Origin: Cohnella pontilimi
Lineage (GTDB): Bacteria; Bacillota; Bacilli; Paenibacillales; Paenibacillaceae
DNA: 64,000 bases
Direction of reading: 5' to 3'
Assembly (NCBI RefSeq): GCF_005049045.1
Contig: NZ_SUPK01000004.1
Span: 186,001-250,000 of the forward strand
Notes under the pieces: generated by a model
The model's database searches: none
The model's input: the letters and a program-made list of their open reading frames with translations, nothing else
What the model was told of the DNA's origin: nothing
Position numbers and translations under genes: made by a program
Shown here: positions 52,473 through 60,891 of the stretch, one piece after another
How positions within the stretch are numbered: the stretch's first letter is position 1
Layout of the letters: the number at the start of each line of letters is the position of its first letter

Positions 52473-52612
52473 GTTTGCGGCTACAGCCATTGCCTCAGAT
52501 CTTCGCTACAGTTTACGCAACAGACTGCACACTCTGCGAACTACATTTTGCCGAATTACACGGTCAAATTGTTCTTGGAATTTCACCGAACGATATTTTG
52601 CCAAACTAGAGA
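52473..52612. repeat. Degenerate intergenic repeat block, about 25-base unit
   Basis: Units such as GAACTACATTTTGCCGAATT (52539) and GAACGATATTTTGCCAAACT (52589) are exactly 50 bases apart with a weaker unit between them, and weaker copies precede (GCGGCTACAGCCATTGCC, TTCGCTACAGTTTACGCA). TGCCGAATTACAC at 52549 resembles CGCCGAATTGCAC at 2438 of the window's other repeat. No gene is seen in 52467-52652. Confidence 0.5.
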
Positions 52613-52652
52613 GCAGGTGCCGGATTTATAAAGACGGCTCCTGTTTGTTTTA

Positions 52653-53381
52653 CTACATTGTGTTAATAATCAACCCGATATGAGTGAAGTAATTCATGGC
52701 GCCGAATAGAGTGAAGAGTACACCCGTTATACTCCAGCACACCGTGATGATATTCATGACGGCCGGATTTCCCCCTCCCCTTGCCAATGAAAAGGGAAGA
52801 AGTATCGCCCCTAGACCGACAAGCGCATACAATGCTGAAATGAAAGACGCCTCGAGCATCGGATAGTTTGCGAACCTTCCTGAGATCGGCTCTTGGGGCG
52901 GAGCCGCAAATAACTGATAATAAATACCTGCACATGCGATCGAGATTAAAGCGAGTCCCATGGCGGCAGCAAAATACGAAACAGGTCGGCCCATTTCCGC
53001 AAAATGGGAAACAAGCGCCGAACTTTGCTCTTTCGCTTGATCTACCGGTTTTCCGGATTCGACCGACACAGCTTTGGACTTTTGCCATAGAGCTACGGAT
53101 CCCGCCAATAACATAACGCCGAACGCAAGTGAAGGTTCGCCAAATATGATGTCATCGAACGGGAACCCTATTTTCGACAATGGCCACGTAAGTGTCATAT
53201 GTGCGCCTGTGAGCGTTAAGATGAAGCCCGGCACGGCGAATCCGATCGACCACGCCTGCAAGTTTACACGCTCACCTTTCCTTAGATGATTGGAAAAGCG
53301 AACTAATAGCAACAGCCCCACTCCGGTTGCCACGGCCATAATCGTATTGTATACCTGAGTTTGCGCCCAATCGATATGCAT
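52653..53381 (-). CDS. DUF981-like polytopic membrane protein
   Basis: Integral membrane protein of 242 residues with about seven helices; the order of segments (VYNTIMAVATGVGLLLLVRF, WSIGFAVPGFILTLTGAHMT, WPLSKIGFPFDDIIFGEPSL, GVMLLAGSVAL...) fits the DUF981 family of unknown function. A hydrophilic loop of about 35 residues sits in the middle. Start ATG 53381 is 11 bases after GGAGG. Single-gene unit with no obvious partner. Confidence 0.68.
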   Translation of the reverse strand: MHIDWAQTQVYNTIMAVATGVGLLLLVRFSNHLRKGERVNLQAWSIGFAVPGFILTLTGAHMTLTWPLSKIGFPFDDIIFGEPSLAFGVMLLAGSVALWQKSKAVSVESGKPVDQAKEQSSALVSHFAEMGRPVSYFAAAMGLALISIACAGIYYQLFAAPPQEPISGRFANYPMLEASFISALYALVGLGAILLPFSLARGGGNPAVMNIITVCWSITGVLFTLFGAMNYFTHIGLIINTM

Positions 53382-53478
53382 GAAAAAACCAACCTCCAAT
53401 TTAGACTGCCAAAAAATAGCGTGTCCTATTTTATAGCATCTAATTCGTCGAAAGGTTGGTCTACCTATCCTGTAATAA

Positions 53479-53931
53479 TTAAAGGCCTATTTCATGAGCC
53501 AGTTCGATCCGGACTTCGACTGTTTCGGTGTCCGCTCCTGTCTCGACGAGCATACGCCAATGCTCCGGAACGAGATCTCTCAACTTCTCGTAAAGCGATG
53601 CGCTGAGCTTCAGCCCATCGATCCAACTGCCGCCGAAGCGATAGTCGCGTTGTTCCTCTTTGCCGAATCGGATCGACAGCAGGCTCTTGATTCCACCGAT
53701 CGTGATAAAAGAAAACCGGTACCCTTCCAATACGGCCGCCCGCACGGCAGCCGTATTTTCGCCAGCAAATTGGAGGAATGCCCCCCAGTTCACTTCCGCA
53801 TCCACTTTCTCTTTCAACAAATCGGCGTCCGCTCTTTCGATGAGCTCTATCATCTGTTGATCCGAATACCCTTTAGCCCGTATCATTTCGATTCGAAGCG
53901 CATAGGGCTGCGGAAGTTTCGTATTCGTCAT
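53479..53931 (-). CDS. Hypothetical protein downstream of the peptide importer
   Basis: No family recognised. The 150-residue product is soluble and mixed alpha/beta by appearance, starting MTNTKLPQPYALRIEMIRAK, then LIERADADLLKEKVDAEVNW and a C-terminal part with EHWRMLVETGADTETVEVRI. A GTG at 53961 overlapping the upstream stop is an alternative start; ATG 53931 has a GTGGGGG site nine bases away. Same direction as the Dpp/Opp genes, so likely their last co-transcribed gene. Confidence 0.6.
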   Translation of the reverse strand: MTNTKLPQPYALRIEMIRAKGYSDQQMIELIERADADLLKEKVDAEVNWGAFLQFAGENTAAVRAAVLEGYRFSFITIGGIKSLLSIRFGKEEQRDYRFGGSWIDGLKLSASLYEKLRDLVPEHWRMLVETGADTETVEVRIELAHEIGL

Positions 53932-53957
53932 CTGTTGTTCCCCCACTTCCAGCCTTT

Positions 53958-54923
53958 TCACACGAGATGGCAGGCGACATAATGATTGCCGCCGACATCG
54001 CGGAATTCAGGTACTTGCTGCTTGCATTGCTCCATAGCAAATGGACACCTTGTGTGAAACTTGCACCCGGAAGGCGGATTGGACGGACTCGGAATATCGC
54101 CTGTAAGCACAATCCGGTCCCGCTTCAGCTTCGGAATCGGGACCGGTACAGCGGACAGCAGCGCTTTCGTATAAGGATGAAGCGGATTTCGGAACAGCTC
54201 GTCCCTGGAGGCAGTCTCTACCATGGAACCCAAGTACATCACGCCGATTCGGGAACACAAGTGCTCCACCACGCTTAAATCGTGGGAAATGAACAGATAA
54301 GTTAACCCGCGTGTCTCCTGCAGTTTGCGGAACAGGTTAATGATTTGGGCTTGAATCGAGACGTCGAGCGCCGACACGGGTTCATCCGCGATGATCAAAT
54401 CCGGATTGAGTACCAGAGCCCGGGCAATCCCGATCCGCTGACGCTGCCCTCCGGAGAATTCATGAGGAAACCGGTCGATATGATACGACGATAATCCGCA
54501 CGAAGCCAGCACGTCGAGCACCCGGTCCCGCACTTCCGCTTTCGACACCAAACCGTGATCCAACAGCGCTTCGCCGATCGCATCGCCGACCCGGATCCGC
54601 GGATTTAATGAGCTGTAAGGATCCTGGAAAATCAGCTGCATTTTCGGACGCATCTTGCGCAGATCTTCGGCTGGCAGGCCGTAAAGATCCACTCCACGAA
54701 ATTTCACTTCTCCGTCCGTTTTTTCCGTTATCCGGATAACGGTACGCCCGACCGTGCTTTTGCCGCTCCCCGATTCCCCTACGAGACCGAACGTTTCGCC
54801 GCGCCGAATGACGAAGCTTATGTCGTCCACCGCCTTTACGTGCCCGACGGTACGGTTCAGCAATCCGGCCTTAATCGGAAAATATTTTTTTAAATGATTG
54901 ACTTCCAGCAGCGCATCAGCCAT
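53958..54923 (-). CDS. Oligo/dipeptide ABC importer ATPase, OppF/DppF-type
   Basis: Second ATPase of a peptide importer, 321 residues. Walker A GLVGESGSGKSTVGR, Q loop FQDPYSSLNPR, signature FSGGQRQRIGIARAL, Walker B DLIIADEPVSALD and switch FISHDLSVVEHL are all intact. The C-terminal oligopeptide-transporter domain with Cys cluster (CKFHTRCPFAMEQC) may carry a 4Fe-4S cluster. ATG 54923 is fixed by GGAGG and overlaps the OppD-type stop by eight bases. Confidence 0.93.
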   Translation of the reverse strand: MADALLEVNHLKKYFPIKAGLLNRTVGHVKAVDDISFVIRRGETFGLVGESGSGKSTVGRTVIRITEKTDGEVKFRGVDLYGLPAEDLRKMRPKMQLIFQDPYSSLNPRIRVGDAIGEALLDHGLVSKAEVRDRVLDVLASCGLSSYHIDRFPHEFSGGQRQRIGIARALVLNPDLIIADEPVSALDVSIQAQIINLFRKLQETRGLTYLFISHDLSVVEHLCSRIGVMYLGSMVETASRDELFRNPLHPYTKALLSAVPVPIPKLKRDRIVLTGDIPSPSNPPSGCKFHTRCPFAMEQCKQQVPEFRDVGGNHYVACHLV

Positions 54924-55899
54924 GAACAACCGCCTCCTCGTACAACCAGCAAGCGACCTTGGATTCATCCGTCACATTTTTCAAGCGGGGCTCCCGTGTC
55001 CGGCAGATGTCCATACAATGAGCGCAGCGGTCATGGAAATAGCAAGACTCCGTGAGTTCAAGCGGATTGGGAACTTGCCCCGGAATCGAGTAAAGCTCGT
55101 TCTGCCGCTGATTGATCACCGGCTTCGATTTCAGCAGTCCTTGTGTATACGGGTGCTTCGGATTGGCGAACAGCTCGACGACCTCACCCTCTTCGACGAC
55201 TTTGCCGGCATACATGACGATTACGTAATCGGCCATTTCCGCAACCACACCGAGATCGTGCGTAATAAGCAATATCGACATGTTCGATTCGGCCTTGAAT
55301 TGACGAAGCAAATCTAAGATTTGCGCTTGGATCGTCACATCGAGTGCAGTCGTCGGTTCGTCGGCGATGAGGAGCTTCGGGCCGCACGAAATGGCGATGG
55401 CGATCATGATCCGCTGCAGCATTCCGCCGCTCAGTTCATGCGGATAGGAATCGGCGATCTGTTCGGCCCGGGAAATGCCGACCTGGCCGATCAGCTCGAT
55501 CGCCCGCGCACGCGCCGCCTTTCGGCTCATTTTTAAGTGCTCGATTAGCGGCTCCGTCATTTGCTCGCCTATCGTAAGAACCGGATTCAGCGAAGACATC
55601 GGCTCTTGAAAAATCATGGCGATATCGTTTCCCCGAATCGTTCGAAGTTCATGACGGCTAAGGGGAAGCAGATCTTGCCCGTCGAATTCGATCCGTCCGC
55701 CGACGACTTTGCCGGCAGGTCCTTCGACCAGGCCCATCACCGACATGGCCGTAATGCTTTTGCCGCAGCCGGATTCACCGACAATGCACACCGTCTGCCC
55801 TTGTTTCACCCGCAGACTTACGCCGTCTACTGCCTTGACCGTGCCTTCTTCGGTATCGAAATAGGTTTTGAGATTTTCGATCGCAAGCAAATCACCCAT
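54916..55899 (-). CDS. Oligo/dipeptide ABC importer ATPase, OppD/DppD-type
   Basis: First ATPase, 327 residues. Walker A CIVGESGCGKSITAMS, Q loop IFQEPMSSLNPVLTIGEQM, signature LSGGMLQRIMIAIAI, Walker B KLLIADEPTTALD and switch LITHDLGVVAEM are intact, and the C-terminal Cys motif CYFHDRCAHCMDIC is present. Start ATG 55899 follows GAGGTAGGTG. Works with the partner ATPase to drive permeases DppB/DppC-type. Confidence 0.93.
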   Translation of the reverse strand: MGDLLAIENLKTYFDTEEGTVKAVDGVSLRVKQGQTVCIVGESGCGKSITAMSVMGLVEGPAGKVVGGRIEFDGQDLLPLSRHELRTIRGNDIAMIFQEPMSSLNPVLTIGEQMTEPLIEHLKMSRKAARARAIELIGQVGISRAEQIADSYPHELSGGMLQRIMIAIAISCGPKLLIADEPTTALDVTIQAQILDLLRQFKAESNMSILLITHDLGVVAEMADYVIVMYAGKVVEEGEVVELFANPKHPYTQGLLKSKPVINQRQNELYSIPGQVPNPLELTESCYFHDRCAHCMDICRTREPRLKNVTDESKVACWLYEEAVVHG

Positions 55900-55911
55900 G
55901 GCGTCTATCAC

Positions 55912-56838
55912 CTACCTCTTCTGTTTCGGATCCAACACATCGCGGAGACCGTCACCAAACAAGTTGATGGCGATTACCGTCGCGAAAATGGAAAGCCCCG
56001 GCGGGACCCAAAGCCACGGCCGTTCCTGGAAATCGATCATGTTGTTGGCCGCGTCGATCATGTTGCCCCAAGTGGCGGTAGGCGGCATGACGCCGAGACC
56101 GAAGAAGCTGAGCACCGACTCGCTCAATATCGCTCCGCCGATGTTCAAAGTTGCGATGACGATGAGCAGCGGCACCAAATTTGGAAGCAGATGGTTAAAC
56201 AGCTTGCGGCGGTCCCGCAGCCCCAATACGACGGCCGCTTGCATAAATTCGCGTTCGCGAAGACTGAGCATTTGTCCCCGCACCATGCGCGCAAGTCCCG
56301 GCCAGTTGATCATGCTGAGCATCAGCATCACCATGTACATCCTGTAGTCGGTCGGCACTTTCCACTCCGAGAGGAGCGCTCCAAAGATAAACAGTAACGG
56401 CAGTCCCGGTATGGTCAGCAGCAAATCCGCAACCCGCATGATAACTTGGTCGACGATTCCCCGATAATAACCGGCAATTGCGCCAAGCAACAAGCCGATG
56501 AACAACGACAGAAGCATCGAAGCCAGACCGACGGTGAGCGAAATCCGGCCCGCCTGCATCAACCGGGTCAGTACGTCCCGTCCGAGCGCATCTGTACCAA
56601 GCCAGTGCTTGAGACTGGGAGCTTTATTCATCATGGCCATGTGAATCTTGTTGTCCGTGTAAGGGGAAAACAACGGGCCGATGAAGCAAAGCGCAAACAT
56701 GAAAACAACAACGATAAGTCCGGATATCGCCAGCTTATTTTTGAGCAGCCGCCTTACAGATAACTTCCACAGCGAAGATTTCACCGGTACGGGCGACGCC
56801 TGCTTATTGACAGACAGTTCAGCATTCATGGATGACAT
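55912..56838 (-). CDS. Oligo/dipeptide ABC importer permease, OppC/DppC-type
   Basis: Membrane subunit of 308 residues. The N-terminal OppC_N region ends in the first helix, and the conserved periplasmic loop HWLGTDALGRDVLTRLMQAG and the EAA-like loop (EFMQAAVVLGLRDRRKLFNH) are present; the tail has LFGDGLRDVLDPKQKR, the family's conserved end. Lies between the DppB-type permease and the ATPases. Confidence 0.93.
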   Translation of the reverse strand: MSSMNAELSVNKQASPVPVKSSLWKLSVRRLLKNKLAISGLIVVVFMFALCFIGPLFSPYTDNKIHMAMMNKAPSLKHWLGTDALGRDVLTRLMQAGRISLTVGLASMLLSLFIGLLLGAIAGYYRGIVDQVIMRVADLLLTIPGLPLLFIFGALLSEWKVPTDYRMYMVMLMLSMINWPGLARMVRGQMLSLREREFMQAAVVLGLRDRRKLFNHLLPNLVPLLIVIATLNIGGAILSESVLSFFGLGVMPPTATWGNMIDAANNMIDFQERPWLWVPPGLSIFATVIAINLFGDGLRDVLDPKQKR

Positions 56839-56851
56839 GGATGAGCCCCCC

Positions 56852-57805
56852 TTACAACCTGACCCGCGGATCGGCCACCCGGTACAAAATGTCCGAGATC
56901 AGCGTGCCGATGACGGTCAGGACAGCGATTAACATGGTGAAGCCCATCAGCAGCGGATAGTCCCTAAGCGAGAACGACTGCATATAGAGCTGCCCGATTC
57001 CGGGCCAGTTGAAAATTTGTTCGATGATGAGCGATCCGCCGAACAAAGCCGGCAGTTCAAACCCGACAAGCGTAATGGCCGGGAGAAGCGCGTTGCGCAA
57101 CGCGTGCGTAAACAGCACCTTTCTTTCCTTCATCCCTTTGGCGCGGGCGGTCCGGATATAGTCCTGCTTGATCACGTCGATCATGTTGCTGCGGAAATAC
57201 CGAGTCAGCGAACCGACGCCCAGCAGCGTCATGACGATCACCGGAAGGGTCATATGGTGGACGACTTCCTTCACGTAGGCCAGACCGGTCGCGTTGCTGC
57301 CGGTCGTTAACATGCCTCCGGGCGGAAGCCACTTCCAGTCCACGGCCAGTATTTTGATCAGGAACAGTCCGATGAAGAAGGACGGCAGAGACATAGCCGC
57401 GAAGATGGCGACCATCACCAGCGTATCGAACCAAGAATACTGCTTATAGGCGGCGATGACGCCGATGATGACCGCGATCAGCCAGGTGAAGAATGTGGAA
57501 ACGACCGCAAGCAGGAAAGAATTCCAGATGTACTGGTTAAACAGCGTGAGAACCGGCTTCTGCTGGGACAGCGAAAAACCGAGGTCACCGTGGAAGGCGT
57601 TTTTCATCCAGACTGCATACCGCTCCAGCACCGGTTTATTGAGTCCATAAATTTCCCTCAGCTCCGCTTTCCTCTCCGGAGTAAGCTTGATGTTGCCGCT
57701 GATGAAGTCGCCTGGTGTGAGCGCGTAAAGGCAGAAGATCAGCAGGGAAGCGGCAAAAAGGATGATCACCATGTAAACGAGTCGTTTGGCCAAATAAGTA
57801 CTCAT
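56852..57805 (-). CDS. Oligo/dipeptide ABC importer permease, OppB/DppB-type
   Basis: Membrane subunit of 317 residues starting MSTYLAKRLVYMVIILFAAS, with the family loop LSQQKPVLTLFNQY..., the EAA-like DYIRTARAKGMKERKVLFTH, and the conserved ALLPAITLVGFELPALFGGS and WPGIGQLYMQSFSLRDYPLL. Its ATG follows AAGGAGC. It is preceded by a hairpin and the peptide-binding protein gene. Confidence 0.93.
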   Translation of the reverse strand: MSTYLAKRLVYMVIILFAASLLIFCLYALTPGDFISGNIKLTPERKAELREIYGLNKPVLERYAVWMKNAFHGDLGFSLSQQKPVLTLFNQYIWNSFLLAVVSTFFTWLIAVIIGVIAAYKQYSWFDTLVMVAIFAAMSLPSFFIGLFLIKILAVDWKWLPPGGMLTTGSNATGLAYVKEVVHHMTLPVIVMTLLGVGSLTRYFRSNMIDVIKQDYIRTARAKGMKERKVLFTHALRNALLPAITLVGFELPALFGGSLIIEQIFNWPGIGQLYMQSFSLRDYPLLMGFTMLIAVLTVIGTLISDILYRVADPRVRL

Positions 57806-57827
57806 GGTCGGCTCCTTAATATACAGA

Positions 57828-57859
57828 CCCCTGTCCGCAATAACGCCGCAGGACAGGGG
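57828..57859 (-). other. Hairpin between the peptide-binding protein and its permeases
   Basis: CCCCTGTCC pairs perfectly with GGACAGGGG across a 14-base loop, ten bases after the stop of the binding-protein gene. No U tract on the minus strand. Confidence 0.6.
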
Positions 57860-57869
57860 ACGATTGTTT

Positions 57870-59603
57870 TTATTTCAGGGACCAGTTCGGCAGGCTCGGC
57901 GCGATGCCGTTAAACGGGCTGACCGACAGATCTTGAATCCGGCCGTTATAGGCGTACACGGTTTTCTTGTAGCTGGTGAAGATAACCGGGAGTTCGTCGT
58001 TCAGCAGCTGATAGATCTCTTGGTAGATCTTCTTCCGCTCTTCGATATCGCTCGTGGCCAACCCTTTATCGTACAGTTCCTTGAATTTCGGATTGTCGTA
58101 TCCTTTGATCTCGCCGTCCACGAACTGCAGCAAGCCGTCCGAAGGATCGGTCAGCAGCGGCGTAGAGAACGAAACGAGGTCGTAATCTCCGCCTTCCACT
58201 TTGGAAACCAAAGCGTTAAAGTCTGCGAAAACTTCCGGCTGGAATTCAACGCCTAGCTCTTTGTAGTTTTCTTTGGCAATCGCAATGAAGATATCGGTAT
58301 TTTTACTTTTCGAGCCGAGGTAATGAATCGACAGCTTCTTGCCGTCTTTCTCACGGATTCCGCCGGAGCCTTCTTTCCAGCCGGCTTCGTCGAGCAGTTG
58401 TTTCGCTTTTTCCGTATCGAATTTGTAAGGGTTGATTCCTTCTTCGGTATAAGACCAGGAAATCGGAGAAGACGGAATGTTGGCGACAGCTCCTGCTCCT
58501 TGGTTGGCATCTACATAGATGCTCTGACGATCCAGGCCGTAGGTGAGCGCTTGTCTCACTCTTTTGTCTTTCAACGCTTCATGCTCCAGGTTGACTTGGA
58601 GGTAGCCGTAAGTGCTCGGTGTGTACGGAAGAATATTCACGAACCCGAGGCCTTTCAGCTTGTCGATGTTTTCCTGGGTTGCGCTGAAGGAAGCGAAATC
58701 CATTTCCCCGGTTTCGAGGAACTGCCAAGTATCACCCTGCGATGTTTTATAAATGAAATGCGGAGTTTTCGGTGCGCCTTTGAAAAAGTTCTCATTGGCG
58801 ACGAACCGGACTTCTTGGCCGGGAATGAATTTCTCCAGCTTATAAGGGCCGTTGCCGACCGGAGCCGTGCCGAGTTTCTTGATATAATCCAGCTGACCGA
58901 ACTTATAGTCTTTGCCGTAGTATGCTTTGGATAGGACTTCGGCTCCCAGCATCACCAGAGCTGTGGCGTTCGGCTTCTCCAGTGTGGCGGAAATCGTCTG
59001 CGGGTCGATGACCTTGATGCCTTCGATGCTGGCGGCTTTGCCTTCCTTGTAGGCTTTCCCGCCCTTAATATTCAGCGTGGAAATCTGGGAATCGCCGTCA
59101 TATGCCTTGTCATGCAGGATCGTCCACGTAAACGCCACGTCGTCGGCTGTAAGCGGAGAGCCGTCGCTGAATTTCAGGTCTTTATGAAGGTGATAAGTAT
59201 ACGTCAGGTTATCCGAGGACACTTCCCAGCTTTCCGCCAGGCCCGGGGCAGGAACGCCCTTGTCGTCTACCGTCACGAGCGTTGTGAACAGCAACGAATT
59301 GACGTTGCCGTCGTAGCCGCTTTGCGTGAAATACGGAATGAATGCTCCGCTGGGATCGGTAAGGCCGACGATGATCGTATCGTTACGATTTTTGGCCGTT
59401 GCGGGAAGCTTGGACAAATTGCTTGCCTGTATCGTTTCTGTAAGTCCGCTTTGACCGGCCGGATCCGTTCCGGCGCTGGCGCTCCCGGATGCCGATGCCG
59501 CTGGCCCGCTGGAGGAATTCGAATCGTTTCCCTTCGAGCAAGCGGAAAGCAACAACGAACTGGCAAGTACAATTGTGGAAAATAAAGCAACCGTCTTTTT
59601 CAT
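57870..59603 (-). CDS. Family 5 extracellular peptide-binding lipoprotein (OppA/DppA-type)
   Basis: Binding protein of 577 residues. From ATG 59603 (GGGAGAG upstream) signal peptide MKKTVALFSTIVLASSLLLS leads to lipobox LSAC, then a Ser/Ala/Gly linker. The SBP_bac_5 domain shows LAESWEVSSDNLTYTYHLHK, KFSDGSPLTADDVAFTWTIL and the common hinge motif VRQALTYGLDRQSIYVDANQG. First gene of the importer operon, with its own promoter. Ligand may be peptides or another solute used by this family. Confidence 0.93.
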   Translation of the reverse strand: MKKTVALFSTIVLASSLLLSACSKGNDSNSSSGPAASASGSASAGTDPAGQSGLTETIQASNLSKLPATAKNRNDTIIVGLTDPSGAFIPYFTQSGYDGNVNSLLFTTLVTVDDKGVPAPGLAESWEVSSDNLTYTYHLHKDLKFSDGSPLTADDVAFTWTILHDKAYDGDSQISTLNIKGGKAYKEGKAASIEGIKVIDPQTISATLEKPNATALVMLGAEVLSKAYYGKDYKFGQLDYIKKLGTAPVGNGPYKLEKFIPGQEVRFVANENFFKGAPKTPHFIYKTSQGDTWQFLETGEMDFASFSATQENIDKLKGLGFVNILPYTPSTYGYLQVNLEHEALKDKRVRQALTYGLDRQSIYVDANQGAGAVANIPSSPISWSYTEEGINPYKFDTEKAKQLLDEAGWKEGSGGIREKDGKKLSIHYLGSKSKNTDIFIAIAKENYKELGVEFQPEVFADFNALVSKVEGGDYDLVSFSTPLLTDPSDGLLQFVDGEIKGYDNPKFKELYDKGLATSDIEERKKIYQEIYQLLNDELPVIFTSYKKTVYAYNGRIQDLSVSPFNGIAPSLPNWSLK

Positions 59604-59637
59604 GACCAACTCTCCCACCTACATTTTGTCTACAATT

Positions 59638-59701
59638 CCTACCCGTTAAGTAGGCATTTAATTGTTGAGCCTATTATAAGTTGGATTTTTGGTTCTGTAA
59701 A
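59638..59701 (-). promoter_or_regulatory. Peptide importer promoter and downstream inverted repeat
   Basis: Minus strand TTTACA (59696-59701), 17 bases, TATAAT (59673-59678), a near-consensus sigma-A promoter. Downstream of the start site lies CCTAC-N7-GTAGG (59638-59654), a possible operator for the ArsR-type regulator encoded upstream. Confidence 0.6.
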
Positions 59702-59810
59702 TAGAGAACTTCAAAATGTTTCTGTGTTTTAAGAACAAATTTTACAGCACAAATTCCCCACCTTTCTACAGAAAAATGGAGTCCCGCCGTAATCCTAACC
59801 TACCGCCTTA

Positions 59811-60725
59811 TCAATCTTGCCCTATATACTCCAGAAGCTTCTTCTGCATAAGTTCCAGAGCTCCAGGTCTCAAGCTGTATACCGTGAGCGTTTCGCCCGC
59901 GAAATGCGCTCGGATCAGCCCGGCGCTGCGAAGCTTGGAAATATGATCGTGCGTGATTCCTTTGGACAATTCCAAATGGCGGACGATTTCTATAAAACTT
60001 CGCGGTCCTTGATGAAGATATCGTAGAATCTTGAGTCTGCTTTTTTCACCGAGGCTTCGGATCATGCGATAGTCATGCGCGGACAAAAAATCCTCGCCGC
60101 TGAGGTCAATTCTTGCGGAGTAATAGCAAACCGTCATTTTCCCGTAATGGAAAACACGGTTGATCGGCTGAAAGTGATAGCTCGGAATTAAAATGATCCG
60201 TTCCAATCCGGGCATTGGATGAAAAACGAGGCCGTTCGTCGTCTCGTCGATGAACGATTCGGTTTGATCCTCATGCGGCAGTTCCTTGGTGCGGTTGTGT
60301 TCTTCCCGCCGAAGGGCATCGAGAATCGCAGGATCGGTATGTTGAAAATACTGCTGATGCCAACCGGAAAAGATCGACAAGGTTTTGGAACGATAATGGC
60401 CCATATTTTCCGGAAACTGATTGCCATACTCCGCAATCAAATCATAGAGATCTCCGGTCGTGAGCCCGTCGAGCCAGGCTGCGAAATCTTCCGGCGCAGC
60501 CTTGTTCGGACAAAGTTGAACGAGCAGATGTGTCGTTTTCCAATCTCCGTCCGCTTCGGTTTGATCTAACAAACCGGCCAGAGAGGCCGTCAGCCGTCCT
60601 CGGGTCTGTTCCGCCCAAGACTCTGTGAGATCGATTTTTTTATAAGATTTTTTGCATATGTACGCATGGAGGCTGCTAAGCAGCTCATTCGGCGGTTCAA
60701 ACTTGACATCGACAACGTATCCCAC
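59811..60725 (-). CDS. ArsR-type winged-helix regulator with long N-terminal domain
   Basis: 304 residues, of which only the last 80 or so are the DNA-binding domain: LGEKSRLKILRYLHQGPRSF, then LELSKGITHDHISKLRSAGL and the wing. The N-terminal 220 residues are a mixed-fold domain of unknown role, without the metal-binding Cys motifs of ArsR/SmtB. GTG 60725 is preferred (AAGGGGG nine bases upstream); an ATG-started extension to 60845 crosses a terminator. It precedes the peptide importer on the same strand, so control of that importer is likely. Confidence 0.75.
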   Translation of the reverse strand: MGYVVDVKFEPPNELLSSLHAYICKKSYKKIDLTESWAEQTRGRLTASLAGLLDQTEADGDWKTTHLLVQLCPNKAAPEDFAAWLDGLTTGDLYDLIAEYGNQFPENMGHYRSKTLSIFSGWHQQYFQHTDPAILDALRREEHNRTKELPHEDQTESFIDETTNGLVFHPMPGLERIILIPSYHFQPINRVFHYGKMTVCYYSARIDLSGEDFLSAHDYRMIRSLGEKSRLKILRYLHQGPRSFIEIVRHLELSKGITHDHISKLRSAGLIRAHFAGETLTVYSLRPGALELMQKKLLEYIGQD

Positions 60726-60786
60726 GTCCGTACGCCCCCTTATGGACCCATTATACCTTGACAATCGTATTCGGTCACCGATACAG

Positions 60787-60822
60787 CAAAAAACAGACAC
60801 GCCTAGTGTTGGCGTATCTGTT
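60787..60822 (-). terminator. Intrinsic terminator after the TolB-like gene
   Basis: On the minus strand ACAGATACGCC pairs with GGCGTGTCTGT (one G-U) and is followed by TTTTTT. It ends the two-component operon. Confidence 0.85.
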
Positions 60823-60891
60823 CGGGTGTACCGAATCCTTGCCATTCAACCAGCAGGGTCGGGATGACGATCTGATCGGCGGGCTCAAGGA

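Noticed and set aside
59603..59672. Possible T-box or riboswitch leader before the peptide importer
   Set aside because: The leader is only about 60 bases, without specifier stem or terminator; the short inverted repeat is better read as an operator.
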